From Paenimyroides marinum (lineage in GTDB: Bacteria > Bacteroidota > Bacteroidia > Flavobacteriales > Flavobacteriaceae): DNA of 64,000 nucleotides. The notes under the pieces were generated by a model. The model saw only the letters and a list, made by a program, of their open reading frames with translations, searched no databases and had not been told where the DNA came from. Shown in pieces: positions 34,951 to 43,712 of the stretch. The stretch's first letter is position 1. Every line of letters begins with the position of its first letter. The position numbers were made by a program, and so were the translations under genes. Location: contig NZ_FNXE01000001.1 of assembly GCF_900108395.1 (NCBI RefSeq), positions 102,487-166,486 on the forward strand, given 5' to 3'.

Positions 34951-35774
34951 TATACCGAAACTTTTCCTTTTATTGCCGGATACGGATCGTAATCTGTCAA
35001 CATAAAATCGTCAAACGTAAAATCAAAAATGTCTTTGATTTCCGGGTTTAATATCATTTTTGGTAACGGACGTGGTTCACGCGACAACTGCAATTCTAAC
35101 TGTTCAAAATGGTTGTTGTAAATATGTGCATCACCAAAGGTATGGATAAAATCACCATAGCCTAAACCGCAAACCTGTGCAATCATCATGGTTAATAAGG
35201 CATACGATGCAATGTTAAACGGTACGCCTAAAAAGATGTCTGCCGAACGTTGGTACAACTGGCACGACAATTTTCCGTCGGCTACATAAAACTGAAAAAA
35301 TGCGTGACACGGAGGCAGAGCCGCTTTTCCGTTGGCTACATTTTCTGCAAACGAAACCGATGTATCAGGCAAAACAGAAGGATTCCACGCCGAAATCAAC
35401 ATTCTGCGGCTGTTTGGATTTGTCTTTAATGTTTCGATTAATTCTTTAATCTGATCGATTTCTTCGCCGTTCCAATTCCGCCATTGATACCCATAAACAG
35501 GTCCTAAATCACCGTTTTCATTCGCCCATTCGTTCCAGATTTTAACATCGTTTTCTTTTAAATAGCCAATATTGGTATCGCCTTTTAAAAACCAAAGCAG
35601 TTCGTGGATAATCGATTTTAAATGGAGTTTTTTGGTAGTAACCATAGGAAAACCTTCAGACAAATTAAAACGCATTTGGTAGCCAAAAACGCTTTTGGTT
35701 CCGGTTCCGGTTCTGTCACCTTTCTGCACACCGTTTTCTAAAACGTGTTTTACTAAATCAAGATATTGTTGCAT
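34950..35774 (-). CDS. thyA: Thymidylate synthase
   Basis: This 274-residue enzyme methylates dUMP to dTMP using methylene-tetrahydrofolate. The signature [19 protein letters not shown] holds the catalytic Cys, and the dUMP-binding [20 protein letters not shown] and [12 protein letters not shown] are present. The length is slightly above the standard E. coli protein. It lies six bases downstream of the BFN gene and overlaps folA. Confidence 0.97.
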   Translation of the reverse strand: MQQYLDLVKHVLENGVQKGDRTGTGTKSVFGYQMRFNLSEGFPMVTTKKLHLKSIIHELLWFLKGDTNIGYLKENDVKIWNEWANENGDLGPVYGYQWRNWNGEEIDQIKELIETLKTNPNSRRMLISAWNPSVLPDTSVSFAENVANGKAALPPCHAFFQFYVADGKLSCQLYQRSADIFLGVPFNIASYALLTMMIAQVCGLGYGDFIHTFGDAHIYNNHFEQLELQLSREPRPLPKMILNPEIKDIFDFTFDDFMLTDYDPYPAIKGKVSV

Positions 35775-35780
35775 AATCTG

Positions 35781-36446
35781 TTACAAATTTCGCTTGGATA
35801 ATTCATCTCTTAAACGTGCCGCTTTTTCGTAATCTTCATTTAAAACAGCTAATTCTAACATATCGTTTAATTCCTGTACCGAAAAATCTGAAAATTCGTT
35901 ACCTTTTTCTGTAGGAACAATGTTTAAGAATTCGTCAATAGCATCGTTGATTGATTCATCGTTATCATCATCTTCTTCATCGTCGTCGAAATCTTCGTCT
36001 GAATTTTCTTCTTCCTGATCGGCAATCTCTTGTTCGCGAAGATAGATTCCGGCTTTATCCAAAATGTTTTTATAGGTAAAAATAGGTGCATCAAAACGCA
36101 ATGCCAGAGAAATGGCATCAGATGTACGTGCATCGATGATTTCTTCGACTCCTTCACGTTCGCAGATAATGCTTGAGAAAAAAACCCCATCAACCAATTT
36201 GTGAATAATAACCTGCTTTACCACAATGGCAAAGCGATCGCAGAACGTTTTAAACAAATCATGCGTTAACGGACGGGGCGGTTTTAAATCTTCTTCAATG
36301 GCTATTGCAATTGCCTGTGCTTCAAATGCACCAATGACAATAGGCAGCTTTCGCTCTCCATCTACTTCATTCAAAATCAAAGCATAGGCTCCGTTTTGTG
36401 TGTGGCTGTATGAAATTCCTTTAATTGTTAATCGTACTAAACTCAT
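35781..36446 (-). CDS. Bifunctional nuclease domain protein with C-terminal UVR motif
   Basis: The first ATG is at 36464, but the one at 36446 starts directly on the family sequence MSLVRLTIKGISYSHTQNGA, giving 221 residues. The BFN (DUF151) domain occupies about residues 1-135 (PIVIGAFEAQAIAIAIE, EIIDARTSDAISLALRF). An acidic linker (EENSDEDFDDDEEDD) leads to a C-terminal UVR/UvrB-C-like motif (LAVLNEDYEKAARLRDEL). BFN relatives degrade nucleic acid in other organisms; here the role is unknown. It appears to head the thyA-folA run, with a hairpin in its leader. Confidence 0.88.
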   Translation of the reverse strand: MSLVRLTIKGISYSHTQNGAYALILNEVDGERKLPIVIGAFEAQAIAIAIEEDLKPPRPLTHDLFKTFCDRFAIVVKQVIIHKLVDGVFFSSIICEREGVEEIIDARTSDAISLALRFDAPIFTYKNILDKAGIYLREQEIADQEEENSDEDFDDDEEDDDNDESINDAIDEFLNIVPTEKGNEFSDFSVQELNDMLELAVLNEDYEKAARLRDELSKRNL

Positions 36447-36455
36447 AGATATAAA

Positions 36456-36475
36456 AATAGCCAAAAAAGGCTATT
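36456..36475 (-). other. Hairpin in the 5' leader of the BFN gene
   Basis: AATAGCC pairs with GGCTATT across six A (T on the minus strand), between the -7 element at 36479 and the ATG at 36446. A third copy of AATAGCC lies about 30 bases upstream. Confidence 0.5.
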
Positions 36476-36478
36476 AAA

Positions 36479-36486
36479 CAAAGATA
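36479..36486 (-). promoter_or_regulatory. -7 promoter element of the BFN-thyA-folA run (TATCTTTG)
   Basis: The minus strand reads TATCTTTG, 32 bases before the preferred ATG; the longer start at 36464 would lie inside the leader hairpin. Confidence 0.6.
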
Positions 36487-36554
36487 CTATCTTTAAATTT
36501 AATAGCCTAATGAGAGTTTTTTATTTTGATTGGGATTTTTTTCTAAGACACTAA

Positions 36555-37016
36555 CTACCATTCACGCCATTCTTCGGTAACATCTTCGGTTAGTGAATTA
36601 TATCCTTTTAAATATCCGGCTTCTATAATAATTTCTGCTATTTGCTCTCTTTCATTTGTTTCAATCAAGGCGAAATCACATTTTTTATTTAATTCATTAA
36701 ACTGAAAAACAGTTAATTGAATAATTTTTAATACTTCTTCTCTGTTTGATGTTTTATCGATGTTTTGAATAAAATCAGTTAAAATCGATTCGCACTTTTC
36801 AATATCATTTTCTGTATATGAAGGATCGGAAAAATCCATATACTCGGTCATCGATTTTTTTAATATTTCGATTTTTTTCAGTTGTTTCTTATAAGTATTT
36901 ATAGTCATCTTTTCAGTTAGTTGATAATCATCTTCACCCTTTGAGTTATTAGAAATACAAGACAGCAATGTCCCAGAAAATAAAAACAGAATACTAATTT
37001 TAAAGTTGGATTTCAT
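36555..37016 (-). CDS. Lipoprotein of unknown function
   Basis: This 153-residue protein has a lipoprotein signal (FLFSGTLLSC) and an alpha-helical, Lys/Glu-rich mature part (KKQLKKIEILKKSMTEYM). No family is recognised. It overlaps the preceding lipoprotein gene by 17 bases in a different frame, so the two are coupled. Confidence 0.65.
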   Translation of the reverse strand: MKSNFKISILFLFSGTLLSCISNNSKGEDDYQLTEKMTINTYKKQLKKIEILKKSMTEYMDFSDPSYTENDIEKCESILTDFIQNIDKTSNREEVLKIIQLTVFQFNELNKKCDFALIETNEREQIAEIIIEAGYLKGYNSLTEDVTEEWREW

Positions 37017-37407
37017 AGATATAAATTTTGTTGTTTGTTAGATCTTCATAATACCGTGAACCCTGATCAAAATGATCATTTATCTTATATTGTATTGAAT
37101 TTTTAGAAGGGTTAAACCATTTTGGCTGTTCTGATGTTATCATCTCGTTCTTTATGGTATCAATAATTAGATTGTTTTCTTTCTTAAATTTATCCCAAAA
37201 CGATTTATCCGTTTGCAGTTCCAAGAACAATACATATTCTTTTGTCCAATGTCCCGATTCCCAATATTGACCATTAATTACTTTTATTTGTTTTGAAGGT
37301 TTTGTTCCAATCCACAATTGATACACTTCTGTTGGATTACTTGAGGTTTTATCATAACAAGAAACCAAGAAAAAAGAAATGATTAAAAAGAAAGAGTATT
37401 TTTTCAT
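37000..37407 (-). CDS. Lipoprotein of unknown function, coupled pair
   Basis: This 135-residue protein has a lipoprotein signal (IISFFLVSC) and a small Trp/Lys-rich mature domain (LWIGTKPSKQIKVINGQYW). It is the first of a two-gene set of lipoproteins between the BFN and etf genes. I recognise no family. Confidence 0.65.
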   Translation of the reverse strand: MKKYSFFLIISFFLVSCYDKTSSNPTEVYQLWIGTKPSKQIKVINGQYWESGHWTKEYVLFLELQTDKSFWDKFKKENNLIIDTIKNEMITSEQPKWFNPSKNSIQYKINDHFDQGSRYYEDLTNNKIYIYEIQL

Positions 37408-37466
37408 AAATCTATATTAAACATTTTTAATGATTTTCGGTTTTTTACTACCAAATTTACAAAAAA

Positions 37467-37493
37467 AAACAGCCGTAAAAATTACGGCTGTTT
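37467..37493 (-). terminator. Terminator of etfA
   Basis: A 12-bp stem (AAACAGCCGTAA with TTACGGCTGTTT) and three-base loop is followed on the minus strand by a T run. Confidence 0.85.
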
Positions 37494-37514
37494 GTATAAA
37501 TGTAAAAGCAAATC

Positions 37515-38483
37515 TTAGTTATTATTCGCTTTAAACTCTTTTAATTTTGTGATTAATTCCGGTACTATCTGGAAAGCATCGCCTACCACTCCGTAATCGG
37601 CAACTTTAAAGAAAGGTGCTTCCGGATCTGTATTAATGACAACTTTTACTTTAGAAGCGTTGATACCCGCAATGTGCTGAATGGCACCTGAAATACCTAC
37701 TGCAATGTACAAGTTTGCAGCTACCGGTTTACCTGTTTGACCAACGTGTTCTGAGTGAGGTCTCCAATCTAGATCAGATACTGGTTTTGAACACGCAGTT
37801 GCAGCTCCTAAAACGCTTGCTAATTCTTCAATCATACCCCAGTTTTCCGGACCTTTTAATCCGCGACCACCTGAAACAACAATTTCTGCATCGGCAATGG
37901 TTACTTTCCCTGTGGTTTTATCCTGACTTTGAATAGCAATATTGAAATCGGCATCATTTAATGTTACCGCAAAATCTTCAGCGGCTGCAGCTCCTTGTGC
38001 TTCAACCAAACCAAATGAGTTTTTAGCTAAAGCAATTACCTTAACATCCGAAGTTAATTCGGTAATGTTGAATCCTTTGTTTGAAAACGCATTGCGTTTT
38101 ACCTGGAAAGGATTCGTAGAAACCGGCAATGCTACTACGTTTGAAGCGTAACCTGCCTCTAATCCAACGGCAACAATGGGTGCCATGTATAAAGAATCGG
38201 TTGTAGATGATAAAATAACAACTTTTGCACCTTCTTTTTGAGCAGCTTGTTTTACCACATCGGCATATGCTTTGGCATTGAATTTATCCAATTTAGTATC
38301 GGTAACTTTCAAAACTTTGTCAACACCGTAGGCTCCTAATGCAGAAACATCGCCTGCATTAACGGCAACCGCAGTTACAGTTGTTCCTAATGATTCTGCT
38401 ACTTTTTTTGCATAAGAGGCTAATTCTAATGCAACCTTTTTAAATTTTCCTTCTGAAAACTCTGTATATATTAAAACTGACAT
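37515..38483 (-). CDS. etfA: Electron transfer flavoprotein subunit alpha
   Basis: This 322-residue protein pairs with EtfB to carry electrons from acyl-CoA dehydrogenases to the quinone pool. It has the FAD-binding C-terminal segment VVSGGRGLKGPENWGMIEEL, RPHSEHVGQTGKPVAANLYI and ISGAIQHIAGI, and the NTDPEAPFFKVADYGVVGDA stretch. The length is normal. A palindromic repeat of about 60 bases sits between it and etfB, where an operon would otherwise be tight. Confidence 0.96.
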   Translation of the reverse strand: MSVLIYTEFSEGKFKKVALELASYAKKVAESLGTTVTAVAVNAGDVSALGAYGVDKVLKVTDTKLDKFNAKAYADVVKQAAQKEGAKVVILSSTTDSLYMAPIVAVGLEAGYASNVVALPVSTNPFQVKRNAFSNKGFNITELTSDVKVIALAKNSFGLVEAQGAAAAEDFAVTLNDADFNIAIQSQDKTTGKVTIADAEIVVSGGRGLKGPENWGMIEELASVLGAATACSKPVSDLDWRPHSEHVGQTGKPVAANLYIAVGISGAIQHIAGINASKVKVVINTDPEAPFFKVADYGVVGDAFQIVPELITKLKEFKANNN

Positions 38484-38520
38484 TTTCGTTTATTTTTTAA
38501 TTATAATTGAAACTTATTTT

Positions 38521-38577
38521 TGTCATTCTGACGAAGGAAGAATCTTTTAAAGATTTCTCGACAAACTCGAAATGACA
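38521..38577. repeat. Imperfect palindromic repeat inside the etfBA operon, copy 4
   Basis: TGTCATTCTGACGAAGGAAG opens the element and ACTCGAAATGACA closes it, with AGAATCTTTTAAAGATTTCT at the centre. The ends and core match the copy at 32836. It occupies most of the 106-base gap between etfB and etfA. Confidence 0.75.
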
Positions 38578-38589
38578 AGCGTTTAAAAT

Positions 38590-39336
38590 TTAGATTACTT
38601 TAGCTTCGTTGTGCAACAAATTGATTAACTCGTCTAAATTATCAGGACTGATTAATTTTACTGCCGATTTCGGAGCTGGTTTTTCAAATTTCACCGCTTT
38701 TGTTTTAGCATCTGCAGCAACCGGTTCCATTACGTTTAACGCTTTGGTACGGGCGGTCATGATTCCACGCATATTCGGGATACGTAAATCTTTTTCTTCT
38801 ACAATTCCTTTTTGTCCGCCAATTACAATTGGTAAATCTGTTGTTAACGTTTCTTTACCACCATCTATTTCACGAACCAAAGTAGCTTTTGTACCCTCGA
38901 TTTCAGCACCTACACAAGAATTTACAAAATTGTATCCTAATAAAGATGCCAACATTCCCGGAACCATTCCTCCGTTGTAATCTAACGATTCTTTTCCACA
39001 GATTACCACATCGTAATTACCTGCTTTTACCACTTCTGCCAATTGTTTTGCAACAAAAAATCCATCGGTAGGACTGGCGTTTACGCGGATCGCTTCATCA
39101 GCACCAATAGCCAATGCTTTACGGATAGTAGCTTCGGTATCAGCACCGCCAACGTTTACAACAGTTACGTGTGCACCTTGCTTTTCTTTAAACCATATAG
39201 CACGTGTTAATCCAAATTCATCGTTTGGATTAATTACAAACTGAACACCGTTTGTATCGAACTCTGTATCTCCATTAGTGAAGTTAATCTTTGCAGTAGT
39301 ATCAGGCACATGGCTGATGCAAACTAATATTTTCAT
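38590..39336 (-). CDS. etfB: Electron transfer flavoprotein subunit beta
   Basis: This 248-residue protein is the partner of EtfA and binds AMP. It shows ILVCISHVPDTTAKI, NPNDEFGLTRAIWFKE, the CGKESLDYNGGMVPGMLASL segment, and IDGGKETLTTDLPIVIGGQKG. The length is normal. It precedes etfA. The 230 bases upstream to the next gene hold no other gene; a TATCTTCG element on the minus strand near 39380 is a weak promoter candidate. Confidence 0.96.
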   Translation of the reverse strand: MKILVCISHVPDTTAKINFTNGDTEFDTNGVQFVINPNDEFGLTRAIWFKEKQGAHVTVVNVGGADTEATIRKALAIGADEAIRVNASPTDGFFVAKQLAEVVKAGNYDVVICGKESLDYNGGMVPGMLASLLGYNFVNSCVGAEIEGTKATLVREIDGGKETLTTDLPIVIGGQKGIVEEKDLRIPNMRGIMTARTKALNVMEPVAADAKTKAVKFEKPAPKSAVKLISPDNLDELINLLHNEAKVI

Positions 39337-39566
39337 TTATTTTACGTTTATTAGATTAATTCTTAATTAGGTACGAAGATAAAAAAAATTTCAAAATATT
39401 TTACTATGCATGCATAATATTTTACATTTTGTTTTTATATCTGTTTGTAAATAAACGCATTTTAATAAATGTTATTTAGATATGAAATTAAAAACACCTG
39501 CTTTATCAATCTGTGCCGTTTTTCTTTTTATATATTTGGGGATTTATAATCTTTAAATTAAACCAA

Positions 39567-40058
39567 ATGAAAAAAGTGATTTGTATATCTATTCTTACAT
39601 TCTTTTCCATACTGAATTTATATTCACAAAATTTTAATTTAGATGAATATGAAATTTATATAAACGACACATTAATATCTAAGCCAGACTTTATAAAAAA
39701 CGGACAAAATTTTAGCGAGGAAAAAGCCCAATCACTTCAATTTAAACCTATTTCAAACGGATATAAAAAAGCTTATTTTCTAAATGGACAAATATACTCA
39801 ACAGGAAAAATTGAGAACCTTAAAGAAAACGGATTTTGGGAATATTTTCATTCAAATGGAAATAAAGCTCGCGAAGGAGAATTTATAGACGGAAAACCAA
39901 ACGGAACTCACAAATATTGGTACGAAAATGGAAATTTAAGAGCTTTGGGCAATTGGAAAAATGGAGTTTACGAAGGAAAATGGGAAATGTATAGCGAAGA
40001 CGGAAAAGAAACAATAGTACAAATGTACAAAAACGGAAAACAAGAAGGAGCAGAATAA
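39567..40058 (+). CDS. Secreted MORN-repeat protein (YwqK-antitoxin-like)
   Basis: The frame is open from 39513, but the ATG at 39567 starts the signal peptide (MKKVICISILTFFSILNLYS), giving 163 residues. At least three MORN-like repeats follow: NGQIYSTGKIENLKENGFW, HSNGNKAREGEFIDGKPNG and YENGNLRALGNWKNGVYEG. Such proteins are often annotated as YwqK-type antitoxins, without proof here. It is more AT-rich than the neighbouring etf and pdhB genes. Confidence 0.8.
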   Translation: MKKVICISILTFFSILNLYSQNFNLDEYEIYINDTLISKPDFIKNGQNFSEEKAQSLQFKPISNGYKKAYFLNGQIYSTGKIENLKENGFWEYFHSNGNKAREGEFIDGKPNGTHKYWYENGNLRALGNWKNGVYEGKWEMYSEDGKETIVQMYKNGKQEGAE

Positions 40059-40108
40059 AATCTTACTTTTTTTATCTCAAATTTAAACACAAACAAATTA
40101 ATATTTCA

Positions 40109-40116
40109 TATTTTTG
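40109..40116 (+). promoter_or_regulatory. -7 promoter element of pdhB (TATTTTTG)
   Basis: TATTTTTG ends 21 bases before the ATG at 40138. An alternative ATG at 40114 would lie inside the element, which supports the shorter start. Confidence 0.6.
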
Positions 40117-40137
40117 TGCACCTATCAATTAGATGTT

Positions 40138-41118
40138 ATGAGAACAATTCAATTTAGAGAGGCCGTTTGTGAAGCAATGAGCGAAGAAATGCGCCGCGAT
40201 GAAAAAATATATTTAATGGGCGAAGAAGTTGCCGAATACAACGGAGCTTACAAAGCCAGTAAAGGAATGTTAGACGAGTTTGGTCCAAAACGCGTTATTG
40301 ATACACCAATTGCCGAATTGGGATTTGCCGGTATTGCTGCGGGTTCAGCAATGAATGGTTTAAGACCAATTGTTGAGTTTATGACCTTCAACTTCTCGTT
40401 AGTTGGTATTGATCAAATTATAAACAATGCCGCTAAAATGCGTCAAATGAGTGGCGGGCAATTTTCTATGCCGATTGTTTTCCGCGGTCCAACAGCATCT
40501 GCCGGACAATTAGGTGCAACGCACTCACAGGCATTTGAAAACTGGTTTGCCAACACTCCTGGATTAAAAGTTGTGGTGCCATCAAACCCTTATGATGCCA
40601 AAGGATTATTAAAATCGGCTATACGTGATAACGATCCGGTAATATTTATGGAATCAGAACAAATGTACGGCGACAAAGGCGAAGTGCCGGAAGGCGAATA
40701 CACCATTCCATTAGGAGTTGCTGACATTAAACGTGAAGGTACCGATGTAACCATTGTATCTTTCGGAAAAATCATCAAAGAAGCTTACCTTGCAGCCGAT
40801 GAATTGGCTAAAGAAAACATCTCTTGTGAAATCATCGACTTACGCACTGTTCGCCCAATGGATTATGATACCATTTTAAAATCGGTACAGAAAACCAATC
40901 GTTTAGTTGTGTTAGAAGAAGCGTGGCCATTTGCATCAGTAGCATCTGAAATTACTTATATGGTTCAGGAACGCGCTTTTGATTATTTAGATGCTCCGGT
41001 ACAGCGTATTACAACTGCCGATACACCTGCACCTTATTCGCCTGTTCTGTTAAAAGAATGGTTGCCAAATGCACAAGATGTAATAAAAGCAGTAAAAAAA
41101 GTATTATACAGAAAATAA
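40138..41118 (+). CDS. pdhB: Pyruvate dehydrogenase E1 component, beta subunit
   Basis: This 326-residue protein supplies the C-terminal half of the thiamine-diphosphate enzyme E1 in the pyruvate dehydrogenase complex. It has MGEEVAEYNGAYKASKGM, DTPIAELGFAGIAAGSAM, the MRQMSGGQFSMPIVFRGPT segment and the C-terminal transketolase domain ending VLLKEWLPNAQDVIKAVKKV. The length fits E1-beta. The alpha subunit is not in this window. Confidence 0.94.
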   Translation: MRTIQFREAVCEAMSEEMRRDEKIYLMGEEVAEYNGAYKASKGMLDEFGPKRVIDTPIAELGFAGIAAGSAMNGLRPIVEFMTFNFSLVGIDQIINNAAKMRQMSGGQFSMPIVFRGPTASAGQLGATHSQAFENWFANTPGLKVVVPSNPYDAKGLLKSAIRDNDPVIFMESEQMYGDKGEVPEGEYTIPLGVADIKREGTDVTIVSFGKIIKEAYLAADELAKENISCEIIDLRTVRPMDYDTILKSVQKTNRLVVLEEAWPFASVASEITYMVQERAFDYLDAPVQRITTADTPAPYSPVLLKEWLPNAQDVIKAVKKVLYRK

Positions 41119-41131
41119 TTAAAATTTAATT

Positions 41132-41139
41132 TACATTTG
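41132..41139 (+). promoter_or_regulatory. -7 promoter element of the DUF5686 gene (TACATTTG)
   Basis: TACATTTG matches TAnnTTTG between the pdhB stop and the hairpin at 41141; transcription would begin at or near the first base of that hairpin. Confidence 0.5.
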
Positions 41140-41140
41140 T

Positions 41141-41169
41141 AACTCCAGCCAAAAGGTTGGAGTTTTTTG
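41141..41169 (+). terminator. Hairpin serving as pdhB terminator and possible 5' leader of the DUF5686 gene
   Basis: AACTCCAGCC pairs with GGTTGGAGTT (one G-T pair) around AAAA, followed by TTTTTTG. It lies after the pdhB stop and ends three bases before the DUF5686 ATG. Confidence 0.75.
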
Positions 41170-41171
41170 TT

Positions 41172-43646
41172 ATGAAAAAATTGTTATTGGTCTTTTTTGT
41201 TTTAGCAACCAATCTGCTATTGGCACAAACAAAAGTGGGCGGTATAGTAATTGACACCAGCCTGCAACCTATACCTTACGCCAGCGTGTATTTTAAAAAC
41301 ACATCTGAAGGCGTTATTACCAACGAAGACGGAAAATTTTATCTGGAATCTGAAAACATGCAAGACACTTTAGTTATTTCTTTTACCGGATACGAAGAAG
41401 TGTATTTGCCTTTAACAAAAAAAACATCTCTTGATTTAAAAATCGAGTTGCAAGAAGACACCGTTCTTTCTGAAATTAAAATATATTCGGGAAAAACATC
41501 TAAAAAAGACAATCCCGCATTAGACATTCTCCGAAAAATATGGGAAAACCGTCGAAAAAATGGTCTGCATAAATTTGATCAATACACCTACCAGAAATAC
41601 GAAAAGATTGAATTTGATTTAAATTCCATCGACAGTGCTTATATGAAAAGTAAACTGTTTAAAGGTATGGAATTTATTTTCGACAAGGTAGATACTTCAA
41701 AAATCACCGGAAAAACCTACCTGCCTATTTTCATCAATGAACAGGCATCAAATGTTTATGGCGATAACACTGCCAATTTAAAAAAAGAAATCCTTTCGGG
41801 GAATAAAAATTCCGGTTTTGAAAACAACCAGCACATTATGGCATTTTTAAAGGATTTATATGTAGAATATGACATTTACGACAATTATTTAAAGCTCTAC
41901 GACAAAGATTTTGTGTCGCCTTTATCACGTACCGGAATCAACGTTTACAACTATGTTTTAAACGATACCGCTTATATCGATGGCAAATTGTGCTACAACA
42001 TTGTGTATTATCCACGCAGAAAAGGCGAACTGACATTCAGAGGCGATTTTTGGGTAAACGATGGCACCTGGGCAATTAAAAAAATAAATATGGCTATTAG
42101 CCGAGACGCCAACATTAACTGGGTACGCGATATTTATATTGAACAGGAATACGAAGTACTGAACGATTCGGTGTTTCTATTAACAAAAGACCACTTGATG
42201 ACCGATTTCAGTATCCGTCAAAACGAAAAATCAAAAGGAATGTACGGTAAACGTACCACCTTTTATAAAAATTTCAATTTCAACAAAAAAATGCCGTTGA
42301 ACTTTTACAAAAGCGAAGTCAACACATATAATGAAGCACTGATGAACCGCCCCGATGAATTTTGGGAAGGTTACCGTTTTGAACCGCTTTCAGAAGAAGA
42401 AAAAGGTATTTACACCATGTTAGATCAGTTACAGCAAACCAAACGTTTTCAAACGTATGTGAATCTGGCAACTATTCTGGCAAGTGATTATATTCAGATT
42501 GGCAATTTTGATTACGGTCCCATTTTTTCGTCTTTCGGATTTAACGATATCGAAGGATTACGCCTGCGTGTGGGCGGACGTACGTATTTTGGTCAGAACG
42601 ATATGTGGCGTTTAGAAGGCTACACCGCTTACGGATTTAAAGACGACAAGTTTAAGTACGGAATTTCGGGCAGATTTATGTTAGATAAAAATTCGCGTTT
42701 TATCTTTTTTGCAGGCAACCGCAGAGATGTGGAACAAATTGCAGCAACCTTATCTCCTATTACAGACGTTTTAGGACGCAGTTTTGCATCGAGTGCCCTG
42801 CTGGCAAGTGGCGACAATTCAAAATTATCAAACATCAACCTTTCTTCTGCCGGGTTGGAAATTGAGCCTTTAAAAAATTTAAAATTTTCTACCTCATTCA
42901 ACTATAAAACCCTAAAATCGGCATCACCTACTTTTTCATTAGCTTATTATGATGAAAACGGAAACATTCAAAACGATTTAAAACAATCAGAAATCAACCT
43001 TTCCGTTGATTACACACCCCGCAGAAAAGCAGTGGGGCACGGAGTTGACAGAACCGATGTGGATTACAACTACGCCCGCGTTTTCTTTAATTATTCATTG
43101 GGAATCAAAGGAATGTTGGGCAGTGATTTTGACTATAAAAAAATTCAGTTGCTGTACCGCCACCCTATTATGGTTGGAGGGTTTGGTCGCTTCACTCCCA
43201 CTTTAGAAGTCGGGAAAACCTACGGTACCGTTCCTTTAGGGTTACTAAGCGTTATTCCCGGAAACCAATCGTACTTTATCATTGACAATGCCTTTAGTCA
43301 AATGAATTATTACGAATTTATTACCGATGAATACATTGCATTGCATTTAGAACACAATTTTAACGGACGGATTTTTTCGCGTATTCCGGGCATCAGAAAA
43401 TTGGGAATTCGTGAATTTGTAGGGATTCGTGGTGTTTGGGGAGATGTCTCAAAAGAAAACATTGCCTTAAACGCTTCAAATATTCTATACACCGCTCCAA
43501 AAGATAAAATCTATTATGAATACTTTGTCGGCGTAGGCAATATCTTTAAATGTCTGCGGATTGATGTAAACTGGCGTGGAAATTATTTAGAAAATCCCAA
43601 TGTGCGTAAAGTGGGTGTAAAAGTAGTTTTTGGATTCTATTTTTAA
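41172..43646 (+). CDS. DUF5686 outer membrane protein with carboxypeptidase-regulatory domain
   Basis: The ATG at 41157 would put the signal peptide five residues in, so I use 41172, giving 824 residues. The signal peptide ends LLLAQ. Residues about 20-105 are a CarboxypepD_reg-like domain (ASVYFKNTSEGVITNEDGKF). The remainder fits the DUF5686 family, with CYNIVYYPRRKGELTFRGDF and a C-terminal barrel (RVFFNYSLGIKGMLGSDFDY, ending VGVKVVFGFYF). These are large outer-membrane barrels of unknown role that are common in Bacteroidetes. Confidence 0.88.
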   Translation: MKKLLLVFFVLATNLLLAQTKVGGIVIDTSLQPIPYASVYFKNTSEGVITNEDGKFYLESENMQDTLVISFTGYEEVYLPLTKKTSLDLKIELQEDTVLSEIKIYSGKTSKKDNPALDILRKIWENRRKNGLHKFDQYTYQKYEKIEFDLNSIDSAYMKSKLFKGMEFIFDKVDTSKITGKTYLPIFINEQASNVYGDNTANLKKEILSGNKNSGFENNQHIMAFLKDLYVEYDIYDNYLKLYDKDFVSPLSRTGINVYNYVLNDTAYIDGKLCYNIVYYPRRKGELTFRGDFWVNDGTWAIKKINMAISRDANINWVRDIYIEQEYEVLNDSVFLLTKDHLMTDFSIRQNEKSKGMYGKRTTFYKNFNFNKKMPLNFYKSEVNTYNEALMNRPDEFWEGYRFEPLSEEEKGIYTMLDQLQQTKRFQTYVNLATILASDYIQIGNFDYGPIFSSFGFNDIEGLRLRVGGRTYFGQNDMWRLEGYTAYGFKDDKFKYGISGRFMLDKNSRFIFFAGNRRDVEQIAATLSPITDVLGRSFASSALLASGDNSKLSNINLSSAGLEIEPLKNLKFSTSFNYKTLKSASPTFSLAYYDENGNIQNDLKQSEINLSVDYTPRRKAVGHGVDRTDVDYNYARVFFNYSLGIKGMLGSDFDYKKIQLLYRHPIMVGGFGRFTPTLEVGKTYGTVPLGLLSVIPGNQSYFIIDNAFSQMNYYEFITDEYIALHLEHNFNGRIFSRIPGIRKLGIREFVGIRGVWGDVSKENIALNASNILYTAPKDKIYYEYFVGVGNIFKCLRIDVNWRGNYLENPNVRKVGVKVVFGFYF

Positions 43647-43678
43647 TTTGTAAAGAATTGAATTTTAACGTACTTTTG
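43647..43678 (+). promoter_or_regulatory. Promoter of ppa (TTTG, 20 bases, TACTTTTG)
   Basis: TTTG at 43647-43650 and TACTTTTG at 43671-43678 are separated by 20 bases, the clearest complete Bacteroidetes promoter in the window. It starts at the stop codon of the DUF5686 gene. Confidence 0.7.
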
Positions 43679-43712
43679 CAACCAATTTGAAATAAAAGAA
43701 AATTATATACAT

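Noticed and set aside
38609..38980. A 123-residue plus-strand open frame opposite etfB
   Set aside because: It is antisense to a complete, clearly identified etfB and has no recognisable motif.
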